Assembly: GCA_021201135.1 (NCBI GenBank)
Contig: JAJQGT010000030.1
Location: 62,001-126,000 of the forward strand
Direction of reading: 5' to 3'
DNA from: Oscillospiraceae bacterium
GTDB taxonomy: Bacteria; Bacillota; Clostridia; Oscillospirales; Ruminococcaceae
Length of the DNA stretch: 64,000 nucleotides
The notes beneath the pieces were generated by a model. That model did no database searches. It was not told the DNA's origin and saw nothing but the letters and a program-made list of their open reading frames with translations. This document shows positions 44,136 to 52,708 of the stretch, in pieces; the first letter of the stretch is position 1, and each line of letters begins with the position of its first letter. Position numbers and translations under genes: made by a program.

Positions 44136-45032
44136 ATGCCAATCTTAATCATTCTTATTCTCATCATCATCGCGCTTATCGCGGTCAACATCAGAATCGT
44201 TCCGCAGACGTTTGCATATGTCATCGAGCGCCTCGGCTGCTATCAGACCACCTGGAACGTCGGTCTTCACGTCAAAGTTCCCTTCGTCGATCGTATAGCA
44301 AGAAAGGTCAGCCTCAAGGAACAGGTTGTCGACTTCGCTCCCCAGCCGGTTATCACAAAAGATAACGTCACCATGCAGATTGATACCGTCGTCTACTATC
44401 AGATTACCGACCCGAAGCTCTATGCCTATGGCGTCGAGAGCCCGATGATGGCGATTGAAAACCTCACCGCAACAACATTGCGTAACATCATCGGCGACCT
44501 CGAGCTCGACGAAACTCTCACTTCGCGTGATACTATCAATACGAGAATGCGTGCCATCCTTGACGAAGCTACCGACCCCTGGGGCATCAAGGTCAACAGA
44601 GTTGAGCTCAAGAACGTTATGCCTCCTGCAGACATCCAGAACGCGATGGAGCGCCAGATGAAGGCGGAGCGTGAACGCCGCGAGGCTATCATCAAAGCAG
44701 AAGGCGAAAAGAAGAGCGCAATCCTAATTGCCGAAGGTGAAAAGGAGAGCGCAATCCTCCGTGCCGAAGCCAAGAAGGAAGCCGCCATCAAGGAAGCCGA
44801 AGGTAAGGCGGAAGCAATCATCAAGATTCAGGAAGCCAACGCCGCCGGTATCAAGCTCATCAACGACGCAGACCCGAAGCAGGGATATCTGACCCTCAAG
44901 TCCCTCGAAAGCCTCAACGCCCTCGCCGACGGCAAGGCAACAAAGATTGTCGTCCCCTCGAGCATTCAGGGAATCGCCGGTCTTGCCACTTCCGTGGCGG
45001 AGGTTGTCAAGACGGACGAGGCGACGAAATAG
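44136..45032 (+). CDS. SPFH/band 7 membrane scaffold protein, QmcA-like
   Basis: 298-residue stomatin-type protein. One N-terminal membrane helix (3-20), SPFH domain (about 22-190, with QTFAYVIERLGCYQTTWNVGLHVKVPFVDRIARKVSLKE), and a long helical coiled-coil region rich in Ala/Glu/Lys (ERREAIIKAEGEKKSAIL and similar repeats, 180-250). Organises membrane domains and may modulate proteases. Operon with the NfeD-like gene; terminator follows. Confidence 0.93.
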   Translation: MPILIILILIIIALIAVNIRIVPQTFAYVIERLGCYQTTWNVGLHVKVPFVDRIARKVSLKEQVVDFAPQPVITKDNVTMQIDTVVYYQITDPKLYAYGVESPMMAIENLTATTLRNIIGDLELDETLTSRDTINTRMRAILDEATDPWGIKVNRVELKNVMPPADIQNAMERQMKAERERREAIIKAEGEKKSAILIAEGEKESAILRAEAKKEAAIKEAEGKAEAIIKIQEANAAGIKLINDADPKQGYLTLKSLESLNALADGKATKIVVPSSIQGIAGLATSVAEVVKTDEATK

Positions 45033-45060
45033 GTTAGCTTGCTGTGAAATAATATAAACA

Positions 45061-45085
45061 AAAGGCGGGACTTCCCCGCCTTTTT
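45061..45085. terminator. Bidirectional terminator between SPFH and XRE genes
   Basis: AAAGGCGGG-ACTTC-CCCGCCTTTTT. Perfect stem with T-run on the plus strand and A-run before it, so it can serve both convergent genes. Confidence 0.9.
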
Positions 45086-45413
45086 ATTTGCACTTTGAGA
45101 TGAGCTCCGCGATTGTCAGAAGCTTTTCTTTCTCTGAATCGCTGAGAGTCCTCACGGTGTCTATCAACTGCCGTTCTTGTTCACTGAGTTGCTCCCGTGG
45201 GAGCGGTCTTTTCACATTTGTCAGTCCTGCCAAATAGTTGAGGCTCACGTTGTAATATTTCGCAAGCATGATAGCCCGCTCAAACGGAATTTCCGCATAG
45301 CCGAGCTCATATTTGCCGTAGTGTTGCGCCGAGGTGCCGAGGTAGTCGGCGAGCTCCTGCTGGGTCTTGTCGGAATCTTCACGCAAATCCCGAATCCTCG
45401 AATATTTAGCCAT
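45084..45413 (-). CDS. XRE-family helix-turn-helix regulator
   Basis: 109 residues. The N-terminal 65 residues form a Cro/C1-type DNA-binding domain (IRDLREDSDKTQQELADYLGTSAQHYGKYELGYAEIPFERAIMLAKYYNVSLNYLAGL). The C-terminal third is helical and charged. Target unknown. The start has GTGAGGTGA upstream. A strong promoter and a 16-base palindrome lie just upstream on the opposite strand and could be its operator. Confidence 0.88.
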   Translation of the reverse strand: MAKYSRIRDLREDSDKTQQELADYLGTSAQHYGKYELGYAEIPFERAIMLAKYYNVSLNYLAGLTNVKRPLPREQLSEQERQLIDTVRTLSDSEKEKLLTIAELISKCK

Positions 45414-45457
45414 TTTGAATCACCTCACAAACATTGTATCAAATTTGACTGAAGGTA

Positions 45458-45630
45458 TTGACTTTACAGCCTGATTAGGTTATAATGCGTGTGTGAGGTG
45501 TCTGATCAGACACAAATATCGTAAATAATATTATATCAGATATAAACGCTTTTGAAAAGTAGCCAGACGCGCTGAATTGTGGAAGACAACTGAAAATCCC
45601 TCCCGGGTTTGGGAGGGATTTTGATTTTGT
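45458..45630 (+). ncRNA. Candidate small RNA: orphan promoter, 5' hairpin and terminator without a gene
   Basis: TTGACT (45458-45463), 17-base spacer and perfect TATAAT (45481-45486) predict a start near 45493. Right after it comes the palindrome GTGTCTGATCAGACAC (45498-45513), then about 80 bases without a credible reading frame, then a 12-pair terminator AAAATCCCTCCC/GGGAGGGATTTT (45593-45622). The predicted RNA is about 130 bases. The terminator may also serve the convergent ridA-like gene, so the RNA itself rests on the promoter. Confidence 0.5.
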
Positions 45631-45656
45631 ATGATTGAAGATGAATACGAAAACTA

Positions 45657-46028
45657 TCAGATTTCCGCCACAACCTCAACCTCAACCAAGGCGCCCTTCG
45701 GCAGAGCCGCGACTTCTACACAGCTTCTTGCCGGCTTGCCGGTGAAGTACTTTTCGTAGACGGCGTTGAATTTGCCGAAGTCAGCGATGTTGTCAAGGAA
45801 GCAGGTGGTCTTGACGACCTTGTCAAGGCTCGAGCCGGCGGCTTTCAGAACCTCCGAAAGATTCTTGCAGACCTGCTCGGTCTGGGCTTCAATCTCGGTC
45901 CCGACGAGGACACCCGTCTCGGGGTCGAGGGGAATCTGACCCGAAGAATAGACCATGTTTCCGGAAATGATAGCCTGCGAATAAGGTCCAATCGCCGCAG
46001 GCGCCGATTTTGTGAATACTGCGTTCAT
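45657..46028 (-). CDS. ridA: RidA family enamine/imine deaminase
   Basis: Clears reactive enamines such as 2-aminoacrylate made by PLP enzymes. 123 residues, full length. [27 protein letters not shown] near 13-39 and the catalytic Arg/Cys/Glu region [24 protein letters not shown] near the end are clear. Such enzymes protect branched-chain synthesis, but the gene is unlinked here. Confidence 0.93.
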   Translation of the reverse strand: MNAVFTKSAPAAIGPYSQAIISGNMVYSSGQIPLDPETGVLVGTEIEAQTEQVCKNLSEVLKAAGSSLDKVVKTTCFLDNIADFGKFNAVYEKYFTGKPARSCVEVAALPKGALVEVEVVAEI

Positions 46029-46063
46029 GATTATTATCCTTTCTGTATGTGAATTTAAATTAT

Positions 46064-46498
46064 TTATAGCAGAGTTTCCATCCAGAGATGCAAGCTCCCA
46101 TCCTCAAACTTCGGCTCCGAAATCTGAGTGAAGCCGCACTTTTCGTAGAAACCTTTGGCGCATTCCTGAGCGTGCACCAAGACTTTTTCCGCACCGAAAT
46201 GCTCCTTCGAGATTCCGAGGGCTTCGGTGACTATCCTCTTGCCGAGACCGGTTTTTCTGCGTACAGCTATAACCCTGCCGATGAGGGCGGTTTTTGTGTC
46301 CTCGTTATAGAGGATTCTCAGATACGCCGCAATGCCGTTCTCGTCCTTGAGCCAGACGTGAAGGGCGTTTCTGTCGTCGCCGTCGACATCCCTGCAGACG
46401 CGCTCCTGTTCCATAATGAAGACATCGGAACGCAAATACAGAATATCATAGAGCTCGTCTTTGGTGAGCTCGCTGTAGGTTTTCGTGATAAGTTCCAT
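46064..46498 (-). CDS. GNAT acetyltransferase, ElaA-like
   Basis: 144-residue N-acetyltransferase. [22 protein letters not shown] near 20-42 is the ElaA subfamily signature; the acetyl-CoA loop is [20 protein letters not shown] near 70-90, and [15 protein letters not shown] lies near the end. Substrate unknown. The ATG at 46498 and an upstream GTG at 46507 are both possible. It follows mgtE by 3 to 12 bases. Confidence 0.87.
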   Translation of the reverse strand: MELITKTYSELTKDELYDILYLRSDVFIMEQERVCRDVDGDDRNALHVWLKDENGIAAYLRILYNEDTKTALIGRVIAVRRKTGLGKRIVTEALGISKEHFGAEKVLVHAQECAKGFYEKCGFTQISEPKFEDGSLHLWMETLL

Positions 46499-46510
46499 GT
46501 TAATCACCGA

Positions 46511-47878
46511 TTATATCTTGAGAATCGCCGTTGCAATCCAGAAGTATACGAGAAGCGATGTTGCGTCGACGATGGTCGTGATGAACGGGCTCGCCATTAC
46601 GGCAGGGTCGATTCCTATAGCCTTCGCAGCGATAGGCAATACGCAACCGATAAGCTTTGCAACAACAATCGCGATAAACAGTGTCAGGCAGATGACAAGG
46701 TCAACGGCGAGCGTAACAGCCGGATTGCCCAGAAGAAGATTGTCGACAAGATAAAGCTTGAGGAAGTTGAATACTGCCAGGACCGCGCCACACGTGATGG
46801 CAACTCTCAGCTCTTTCCAGATGACCTTCAGGATGTCGCCCAGCCTTATGTCACCCAAGGAAAGCCCACGAATGATTGTTGCAGAGGATTGTCCTCCGGC
46901 ATTACCGCCCGAGTCCATGAGCATCGGGATATAAGCCGTCAGGACGACGCTTGCCGCCAGCTTTTCCTCGAAGCCGGTGATGATTGCACTTGTAAACGTT
47001 GAGGACACAAGCAAAAGAAGAAGCCAAGGGATACGCTTTCTGAACATTTCGAAGACGCTTGTCTTGAAATATGGCTTGTCTGTCGGGACGATAGCCGCCA
47101 TCTTTTCGATATCCTCGGTGCTCTCGTCAGTAAGAACGTCGATAGCGTCGTCGACAGTGACGATTCCGACAATCTTTTTCTCGTCGTCGACAACCGGAAT
47201 GGCGAGGAGGTTATACTTCGCGAGGTCACGTGCCACCGTTTCTTTATCGTCTTTCGTGCCGACTGAAATGACATTCGTGTCCATGATGTCGCCAACGACA
47301 GTCTCGGGGTCGGCTGTGAGAAGCTCGAGGAGCGAGACAACTCCGAGGAGCACTCTGTCCTCGGTGACATAGCAGGTGTAAATAGTCTCCTTTACCACGC
47401 CGAGCTTGCGGATTTTGACGAAGGCTTCGTCAACCGTCATCTCCTTCGAGAAGTAGATGAACTCGGTCGTCATGACGCTTCCCGCACTGTCATCCGGGTA
47501 CGCCAGAAGCTCGTTAATCTGCCGCCTCGTCGCTTCGTCGGTGTTCTTTAAGATTCTGTTGACGACGTTAGCGGGCATTTCTTCGATAATATCGACGGTA
47601 TCATCCAAGAAGAGCTCGTCAACGAGGTCCCTGATTTCCTTATCGGAAAACGCTAAGATTAGCTGCTCCTGCATATCCGAGTCGAGATATGAGAAGGTTT
47701 CGTAAGCCAAGTCTTTTGGAAGCAGGCGGAAGATGAGCGGAATATCCTTCTGCTCGGCTTCTTCGAAGATGGATGCGATATCCGCCGGATTCATCTCAGC
47801 CATGACGGTCTTGAGCTCGGCGAACTTGCGCTGCTCCAGGAGCTTGATTACAATGTCGAATACTGTTGTTCTTTCCAT
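46511..47878 (-). CDS. mgtE: Magnesium transporter MgtE
   Basis: Mg2+-gated Mg2+ channel, 455 residues, dimeric. N domain (about 1-130), paired CBS domains (about 135-255, with VVGDIMDTNVISVGTKDD and VGIVTVDDAIDVL), connecting helix, and five membrane helices (about 285-455; VLTAYIPMLMDSGGNAGGQSS is the pore signature). Its ATG follows a T-run that ends a hairpin containing its own GGAGGG ribosome site, which shows leader-level control. Confidence 0.96.
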   Translation of the reverse strand: MERTTVFDIVIKLLEQRKFAELKTVMAEMNPADIASIFEEAEQKDIPLIFRLLPKDLAYETFSYLDSDMQEQLILAFSDKEIRDLVDELFLDDTVDIIEEMPANVVNRILKNTDEATRRQINELLAYPDDSAGSVMTTEFIYFSKEMTVDEAFVKIRKLGVVKETIYTCYVTEDRVLLGVVSLLELLTADPETVVGDIMDTNVISVGTKDDKETVARDLAKYNLLAIPVVDDEKKIVGIVTVDDAIDVLTDESTEDIEKMAAIVPTDKPYFKTSVFEMFRKRIPWLLLLLVSSTFTSAIITGFEEKLAASVVLTAYIPMLMDSGGNAGGQSSATIIRGLSLGDIRLGDILKVIWKELRVAITCGAVLAVFNFLKLYLVDNLLLGNPAVTLAVDLVICLTLFIAIVVAKLIGCVLPIAAKAIGIDPAVMASPFITTIVDATSLLVYFWIATAILKI

Positions 47879-47912
47879 AAAAAATCCCTCCGATTCGTGA
47901 TTAATCGAAGGA
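47879..47912 (-). terminator. Terminator/ribosome-site hairpin in the mgtE leader
   Basis: Minus strand: stem TCCTTCGATT paired with AATCGGAGGGA (one G-U pair) followed by TTTTTT that runs straight into the mgtE ATG. The GGAGGG ribosome site is the 3' arm, so folding both ends transcription and hides the site: an off-switch. Confidence 0.75.
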
Positions 47913-47953
47913 AAGGCAAATGGAATATAGCCCTGAAAGCTTATAACAAGCGA

Positions 47954-48004
47954 TCAGAGAACATTCGGGAGCTTACAATCGCAATACCGTAAGCTCTTTT
48001 TCAT
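47954..48004 (-). CDS. Very short leader reading frame 2 upstream of mgtE
   Basis: 16 codons from ATG at 48004, product begins MKKSLRYCDCKLPN. The ATG overlaps the stop codon of leader frame 1 (ATGA). An 8-pair hairpin GAGCTTAC/GTAAGCTC (47969-47996) lies within it, so ribosome position here would change the downstream fold. Too short for homology arguments; support is the overlap geometry and place. Confidence 0.45.
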   Translation of the reverse strand: MKKSLRYCDCKLPNVL

Positions 48005-48045
48005 GCTTTTCCCCGAGGTATGGGGCTACTACTGCCGGAATCCAC
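48001..48045 (-). CDS. Very short leader reading frame 1 upstream of mgtE
   Basis: 14 codons from GTG at 48045, with an excellent AAGGAG ribosome site 8 bases upstream. The product contains SSSPIPRG, i.e. two prolines near the middle. It ends in TGA overlapping the start of leader frame 2. Likely a sensor peptide of an attenuation system. Confidence 0.5.
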   Translation of the reverse strand: MDSGSSSPIPRGKA

Positions 48046-48098
48046 GATTTTCACTCCTTATAATATTCAGAATTTCGGTTTTACGCCGATTACCATTA

Positions 48099-48127
48099 AT
48101 TATATCTCACTTTGATGGTTATGTCAA
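48099..48127 (-). promoter_or_regulatory. Promoter of mgtE
   Basis: Perfect consensus on the minus strand: TTGACA (48122-48127), 17-base spacer, TATAAT (48099-48104). It gives a leader of about 215 bases before mgtE. Confidence 0.9.
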
Positions 48128-48216
48128 TATCACCTACGTTAAAAAATTTCAAAGTCTGCCTGATATAATAATTTGAAACGAGTCATAACAAGTTTTTAGC
48201 TACTTTGAAATAGGTA

Positions 48217-48245
48217 TTGCATTTTGCGAAAGGCTCTGTTATAAT
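48217..48245 (+). promoter_or_regulatory. Probable promoter of the GH2 gene
   Basis: TTGCAT (48217-48222), 17-base spacer, TATAAT (48240-48245), divergent from mgtE. The -10 is perfect, the -35 weak, so an activator may be used. Confidence 0.55.
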
Positions 48246-48320
48246 GACCTCACAAAGCCGTTTTGGCGGCACGAAAATTATTACTTGCGATTTTTTTATG
48301 TGATTCGGAGGTACAACTAT

Positions 48321-51300
48321 ATGAAAAGAACTTTGTTCAATGCAGGCTGGCAGTTTGCCCTTAAAAGGTCGGACGAAAAACCGACCCCTGCCGACTTCAA
48401 ACCTGTCGACATCCCACACGACTGGCTCATCGCCGACACCCATAATCTCTATGCCGACGGCGACGGCTACTACAAGAAGAAATTCACGCTTACCGACACC
48501 CAAGGAAAAGTCTATATCCTGAGATTCGAGGGCGTATACATGGACTCGACCGTTTATCTGAACGGCGAGAAGGTCTATGAGTGGAAGTACGGTTACACGA
48601 CTTTTGACGTTCCCCTTGACGTAAAAGAGGGCGAGAATGAAATCGAGGTCTTCATAAGACATCGTTCCCCGAATTCCCGTTGGTATGCAGGCGCAGGAAT
48701 TTTCAGAAACGTATATCTTACCGAATCGGGAGCTGACAGAATTGTCCCCGACGGCGTATACTTCTGCCCCGAGAAGACCGAGGACGAATGGACGACCACT
48801 ATCGACACCGAAGTCACAGGCTCCGGCGAAGTGGTTCTCAAGCACACTCTCTCCGATATGGACGGCAATGCCGTTAAAGTCGCTGAAAGCGCTGTAACTC
48901 TCGGCTCAGAAACTACTACCGATTCTCAGGAAATCGTGCTCGGCGAGGTTCACCTCTGGGACGTTGACGACCCGTATCTCTATTCCCTCAAGACCGAGCT
49001 TATCAAGAACGGCGAGGTTGCCTATGAGGTCTCACAGCGCGTCGGCTTCAAGACGGTCAGGTTCGACCCCGACCACGGCTTCTTCCTGAACGGAAGACAC
49101 CTGAAAATCAATGGCGCATGCCTCCACCACGACCAGGGCGCTCTCGGCTCCGCCGTCAATATCGAAACCACCAGACGGCAGATTGAGAAAATGCAGGAGA
49201 TGGGCGTCAACTCAATCCGTACCTCCCACAATCCCCCGAGCGTCGAGCTGATGGATTTGGCGGACGAGATGGGAATCATGATTGACTCCGAGTGCTTCGA
49301 CATGTGGGAATTAAAGAAGACTACTTACGACTATGCACGCTTCTTCCCCGAGTGGCACGAGCGCGACGTCAGAAGTTGGATAAGACGCGACCGCAACCAC
49401 GTTTCAATCATCATGTGGAGCATCGGAAACGAAATCTACGACACCCACGCCTCCCACAGAGGAGTTGAGCTCACCGACGAACTGACAAGATGCGTCCATA
49501 TCGACGACTACCGTCATCTTCATCCGATTACCATTGGCTCGAATTATATGGCTTGGGAGGGCGCACAGAATTGTGCCGAGCATATCGAAACGGTCGGCTA
49601 TAACTACGCTGAGTGCCTCTATAACGAGCACCACGAAAAGCATCCGAACTGGGTCATCTACGGAAGCGAGACAGCTTCAACCATTCAGTCAAGAGGCGCA
49701 TATCACTTCCCGGCTTCGAAGGTCAGCACCACCCACGACGACCACCAGTGCTCGGCTCTTATGAACTGCGCCACCGGTTGGGGAGCTATTTCCCCCGAAT
49801 ATAACATCATTCAGGACAGAAAGCACGAGATTTCCCTCGGTCAGTATATCTGGACGGCTTGGGACTATATCGGCGAGCCGACGCCCTACTGGACTAAAAA
49901 CTCCTACTTCGGGCACATCGACACCGCAGGCTTCCCGAAGGATTCCTTCTATGCCTATAAAGCCGAGTGGGCAAAGAACGCCGAGCCGTTCGTCCACCTC
50001 TTCCCCTATTGGGACTTCAACGAGGGACAGCTCATCGACATCTTCATCTACTCGAACTGCCACGAGTCGGAGCTCTTTGTCAACGGCGTTTCGAAGGGCA
50101 AATATACCCACGACCACGTTAATGGCGAAACCTTGAGCGGCAGATGGAAGGTGCCCTATGAGAAGGGCGAAATCAAGGCTGTCGGATATGACGAGAACGG
50201 CAACGTCGTCTGCGAGCAGATTCGCCATTCGTTCGGCGACCCCGCAAGAATCGTTCTGACTCCGAACAAAACCACTCTCAAAGCCGATTGCAGGGATTTA
50301 ATCTTCGTCGAGATTACCATGGCGGACGAAAAGGGCTATCCCGTCGAGAACGCAAGAAACAGGGTCAACATCACCGTCACGGGTGCCGGAAGACTTGTCG
50401 GAATGGACAACGGCGACTCATCCGACTACGGACAGTATCAGGAGCCGGAAAGAAAGCTCTTCAACGGCAAGCTGTTGGCGATAATAGCCGCTAAGGACAA
50501 GGCGGGCGAAATCACAGTCACCGCCGAGTCGAACGGGCTTCCCACGACGAAGCTTCTGCTCACCGCCGCTCCCTCGGCGAAGAATGACGGCGTTTCCTGC
50601 TATCTTGAGTCGAAGCAGAGCGTCAGATCATCCGAAATCCCCGCAAGAAAGATTGATTTGCACGTCTCCACGCAGGAGATTACCCCCGAATCGGGCGATT
50701 GCGTCGTCACCGCCGAGATTCTCCCGAAGAACTCGACCTATAAGGCTTCCGACATCGGCTTCAAGATTATAAACGACGCCGGAATCAGGACAAATCTTGC
50801 CGAGGTTGAGGCGAAGGACGGCAAAATTCTCGTCGTCCCGAACGGCGACGGCGAATACAGACTCCGCGCCTATTGCAAGAACGGCACCGAGTACGAAGAG
50901 ATTATCTCGGAAATCGAGATGAAGAGCTCCGGCTTCGGTCAGGCGGGCTTTGAGCCGTACAATGAATTTGTTCATGCGGCGCTTCACTCGAAGTGCGGAG
51001 TTGAGTATCAGGACGTTGCCGAGGGCGGAATCCTCACGAACGTTGACCGCTCCGAAATCTGGTTCAACAACGTCGACTTCGGCAAGGCGGGCACCGACAA
51101 GGTAACCGTCGGGCTCTATGTCAACGCCTACGAAGCCATCAACGTCGAGGTTATCGACAGAGACGGCAAGTCCTATGGCAAGGTCGCTTCGCTCAAGGAG
51201 GCTATCTGGAACCACTACCAGTATGACGAAATAGCGCTCACCGAGAAGCTTACGGGCACAAAGGACATCTGCTTCGTCATCACCTGCCCGAGACAGATTC

Positions 51301-51701
51301 GCTTCCAGGGCTTCCGGTTCACGAAGTCCTCAAGAATTGGCGAGCTCGTCCCCGCAACGACCACCGACGGAGTTTACGGCGACGCGTTCGAAATCAAGGA
51401 AGACTGCATTGCCCACATCGGCAACAACGTAACGGTCGAGTTCAACGACTTCGATTTCGGCGAGGGCGATGTCAAGACCGTCACCATCACCGGCAAGACC
51501 TACAACACGAGCGACACCGTCCACATCCGCTTCTTCGACGATAACGGTCAGAAGGACTCGACAGCCGTCATCTTCTATGGCGAAGAGGGCTTGGTCACGA
51601 AGACCTTCGACATTCCTTCGGTCAAGGGCAAGACCGACGTCAAGCTCATCTATCTCCCCGGTTGCGATTTCGATCTTTACTCAATCGAGTTTGACAAATA
51701 A
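48321..51701 (+). CDS. Large GH2 beta-galactosidase with two C-terminal accessory domains
   Basis: Cytoplasmic glycoside hydrolase, 1126 residues from the ATG at 48321 (GGAGG upstream). Jelly-roll domain (1-170), Ig-like domain (about 170-265), GH2 barrel (about 265-560) with GVNSIRTSHNPP near 292, acid/base Glu371 in MWSIGNEIYD and nucleophile Glu450 in YGSETAS. A galactosidase-type beta domain follows. The last 240 residues hold two similar beta-sandwich units (DRSEIWFNNVDFGKAGTDKV and AHIGNNVTVEFNDFDFGEGD mark their starts), like CBM6/36-type modules. Galactosidase rather than another GH2 activity is favoured by the galactanases in the window; not certain. Confidence 0.88.
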   Translation: MKRTLFNAGWQFALKRSDEKPTPADFKPVDIPHDWLIADTHNLYADGDGYYKKKFTLTDTQGKVYILRFEGVYMDSTVYLNGEKVYEWKYGYTTFDVPLDVKEGENEIEVFIRHRSPNSRWYAGAGIFRNVYLTESGADRIVPDGVYFCPEKTEDEWTTTIDTEVTGSGEVVLKHTLSDMDGNAVKVAESAVTLGSETTTDSQEIVLGEVHLWDVDDPYLYSLKTELIKNGEVAYEVSQRVGFKTVRFDPDHGFFLNGRHLKINGACLHHDQGALGSAVNIETTRRQIEKMQEMGVNSIRTSHNPPSVELMDLADEMGIMIDSECFDMWELKKTTYDYARFFPEWHERDVRSWIRRDRNHVSIIMWSIGNEIYDTHASHRGVELTDELTRCVHIDDYRHLHPITIGSNYMAWEGAQNCAEHIETVGYNYAECLYNEHHEKHPNWVIYGSETASTIQSRGAYHFPASKVSTTHDDHQCSALMNCATGWGAISPEYNIIQDRKHEISLGQYIWTAWDYIGEPTPYWTKNSYFGHIDTAGFPKDSFYAYKAEWAKNAEPFVHLFPYWDFNEGQLIDIFIYSNCHESELFVNGVSKGKYTHDHVNGETLSGRWKVPYEKGEIKAVGYDENGNVVCEQIRHSFGDPARIVLTPNKTTLKADCRDLIFVEITMADEKGYPVENARNRVNITVTGAGRLVGMDNGDSSDYGQYQEPERKLFNGKLLAIIAAKDKAGEITVTAESNGLPTTKLLLTAAPSAKNDGVSCYLESKQSVRSSEIPARKIDLHVSTQEITPESGDCVVTAEILPKNSTYKASDIGFKIINDAGIRTNLAEVEAKDGKILVVPNGDGEYRLRAYCKNGTEYEEIISEIEMKSSGFGQAGFEPYNEFVHAALHSKCGVEYQDVAEGGILTNVDRSEIWFNNVDFGKAGTDKVTVGLYVNAYEAINVEVIDRDGKSYGKVASLKEAIWNHYQYDEIALTEKLTGTKDICFVITCPRQIRFQGFRFTKSSRIGELVPATTTDGVYGDAFEIKEDCIAHIGNNVTVEFNDFDFGEGDVKTVTITGKTYNTSDTVHIRFFDDNGQKDSTAVIFYGEEGLVTKTFDIPSVKGKTDVKLIYLPGCDFDLYSIEFDK

Positions 51702-51706
51702 AAAAA

Positions 51707-51740
51707 TAAAGCCGCAAGAGTTCGCTCCTGCGGCTTTTTG
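51707..51740. terminator. Bidirectional terminator between GH2 and thrB
   Basis: AAAGCCGCAAGAG-TTCG-CTCCTGCGGCTTTTT, with runs of A and T on either side serving the two convergent genes. Confidence 0.92.
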
Positions 51741-51745
51741 TTATA

Positions 51746-52633
51746 TCAAATTAGTGCCGTGCCCACGTTGTCGATAGAAAGCTCCTTCACCTGCCAGCTT
51801 GAAAGCCCTGCATTCTCGAGCGAGAAGCGCATCTTTCCGGCGAAGTAGGTGTTATTTTCGTCGGCAATCGCCATAACTGTCGGTCCGGCTCCGCTTATAT
51901 AGACGCCGTATGCCCCGTGACTGTAGGCGATGTCGAAGACCTCCCCGCAATGCGGGATGAGCTCCATTCGATAGGGCTGGTGAAGCTTGTCGTTGACGGC
52001 TTCGCGGAGGTTCTCGAACTTCCCCGTCAGAAGTGAAGCCGAGAAGAGCGCCGCCCTCGACAGATTATAAACAGCGTCCTTATGCGGGATTTCCTTCGGG
52101 AGGCATGCACGAGCCTTCTCGGTCTTGAGCTCGAAATCGGGGATGATAGCGTAGAACTTGAGCTTTGTATAGACCTCCTGCTTGACCCAGTGAACCTGCC
52201 TGCCGTCGAAAACGGCGGTGACGATTCCCCCGAGGAATGCCGGAGCCGTGTTGTCCGGGTGCCCCTCAATCTGCGCTGAGAGGTTGACGAGGTCGTCGGT
52301 CGTCAGCGGGTTCCCGAGGAGATGATTCGCCCCGACGAGCCCCGCCACAATACATGCGGACGAAGACCCGAGTCCCCGAGCCATCGGGATATTGTTCGTC
52401 TGGACAATCTTTAATCCCTCAAGCTTCCTGCCGCAGACCTCGAACAGGTCGCGAGCCGAAATATATATAAGATTACTCTCGTCCGTCGGGACCTTCACGT
52501 CGTCGGTTGAGCTGATTTCCACCCTGTCCGACTCCTCCATCTCGACATAGTTATAATAATCGAGCGCGAGCCCCAAGGCATCAAACCCCGCGCCAAGATT
52601 CGCACTCGTGGCGGGTATGCGGATTTTTATCAT
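51746..52633 (-). CDS. thrB: Homoserine kinase
   Basis: GHMP-family kinase making O-phosphohomoserine for threonine synthesis. 295 residues from the ATG at 52633, which has GAGGTG upstream. IRIPATSANLGAGFDALGLALDYYN at the start, the ATP loop PMARGLGSSSACIVAGLVGAN near 84-104, and GVYISGAGPTVMAI near 260 are diagnostic. No thrC or hom next to it. Confidence 0.96.
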   Translation of the reverse strand: MIKIRIPATSANLGAGFDALGLALDYYNYVEMEESDRVEISSTDDVKVPTDESNLIYISARDLFEVCGRKLEGLKIVQTNNIPMARGLGSSSACIVAGLVGANHLLGNPLTTDDLVNLSAQIEGHPDNTAPAFLGGIVTAVFDGRQVHWVKQEVYTKLKFYAIIPDFELKTEKARACLPKEIPHKDAVYNLSRAALFSASLLTGKFENLREAVNDKLHQPYRMELIPHCGEVFDIAYSHGAYGVYISGAGPTVMAIADENNTYFAGKMRFSLENAGLSSWQVKELSIDNVGTALI

Positions 52634-52650
52634 AGAAAGCACCTCATTGC

Positions 52651-52680
52651 ATAATATCTTTCAAAAAATCCTCTTGACAA
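52651..52680 (-). promoter_or_regulatory. Probable promoter of thrB
   Basis: Minus strand TTGTCA (52675-52680), 18-base spacer, TATTAT (52651-52656). It overlaps the terminator of toxin 1 and, on the other strand, the promoter of antisense RNA 1. Confidence 0.5.
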
Positions 52681-52686
52681 AGAGGA
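52663..52686 (-). terminator. Terminator of the toxin 1 message
   Basis: Minus strand TCCTCTT/AAGAGGA stem (52680-52686 with 52669-52675, TGTC loop) followed by TTTTTT (52663-52668). The loop region contains the complement of the -35 box of the antisense promoter. Confidence 0.75.
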
Positions 52687-52702
52687 ACGAGCGGCGTATA
52701 AT
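52674..52702 (+). promoter_or_regulatory. Promoter of antisense RNA 1
   Basis: Perfect TTGACA (52674-52679), 17-base spacer, perfect TATAAT (52697-52702). The -35 sits in the palindrome CTCTTGACAAAGAG, shared exactly with the promoter of antisense RNA 2. Confidence 0.85.
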
Positions 52703-52708
52703 AATGAC

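Noticed and set aside
45498-45513. Palindrome GTGTCTGATCAGACAC as a certain XRE operator
   Set aside because: It equally forms a hairpin at the 5' end of the predicted small RNA; the sequence alone cannot decide, so it was not listed as an operator.
47879-48105. M-box (ykoK) magnesium riboswitch in front of mgtE
   Set aside because: The conserved segments expected near the start of that element (GUUAGGUGAGGCUCC-like and CGCUGCUGCCC-like) are not present; the leader is better described by two short frames and a terminator.
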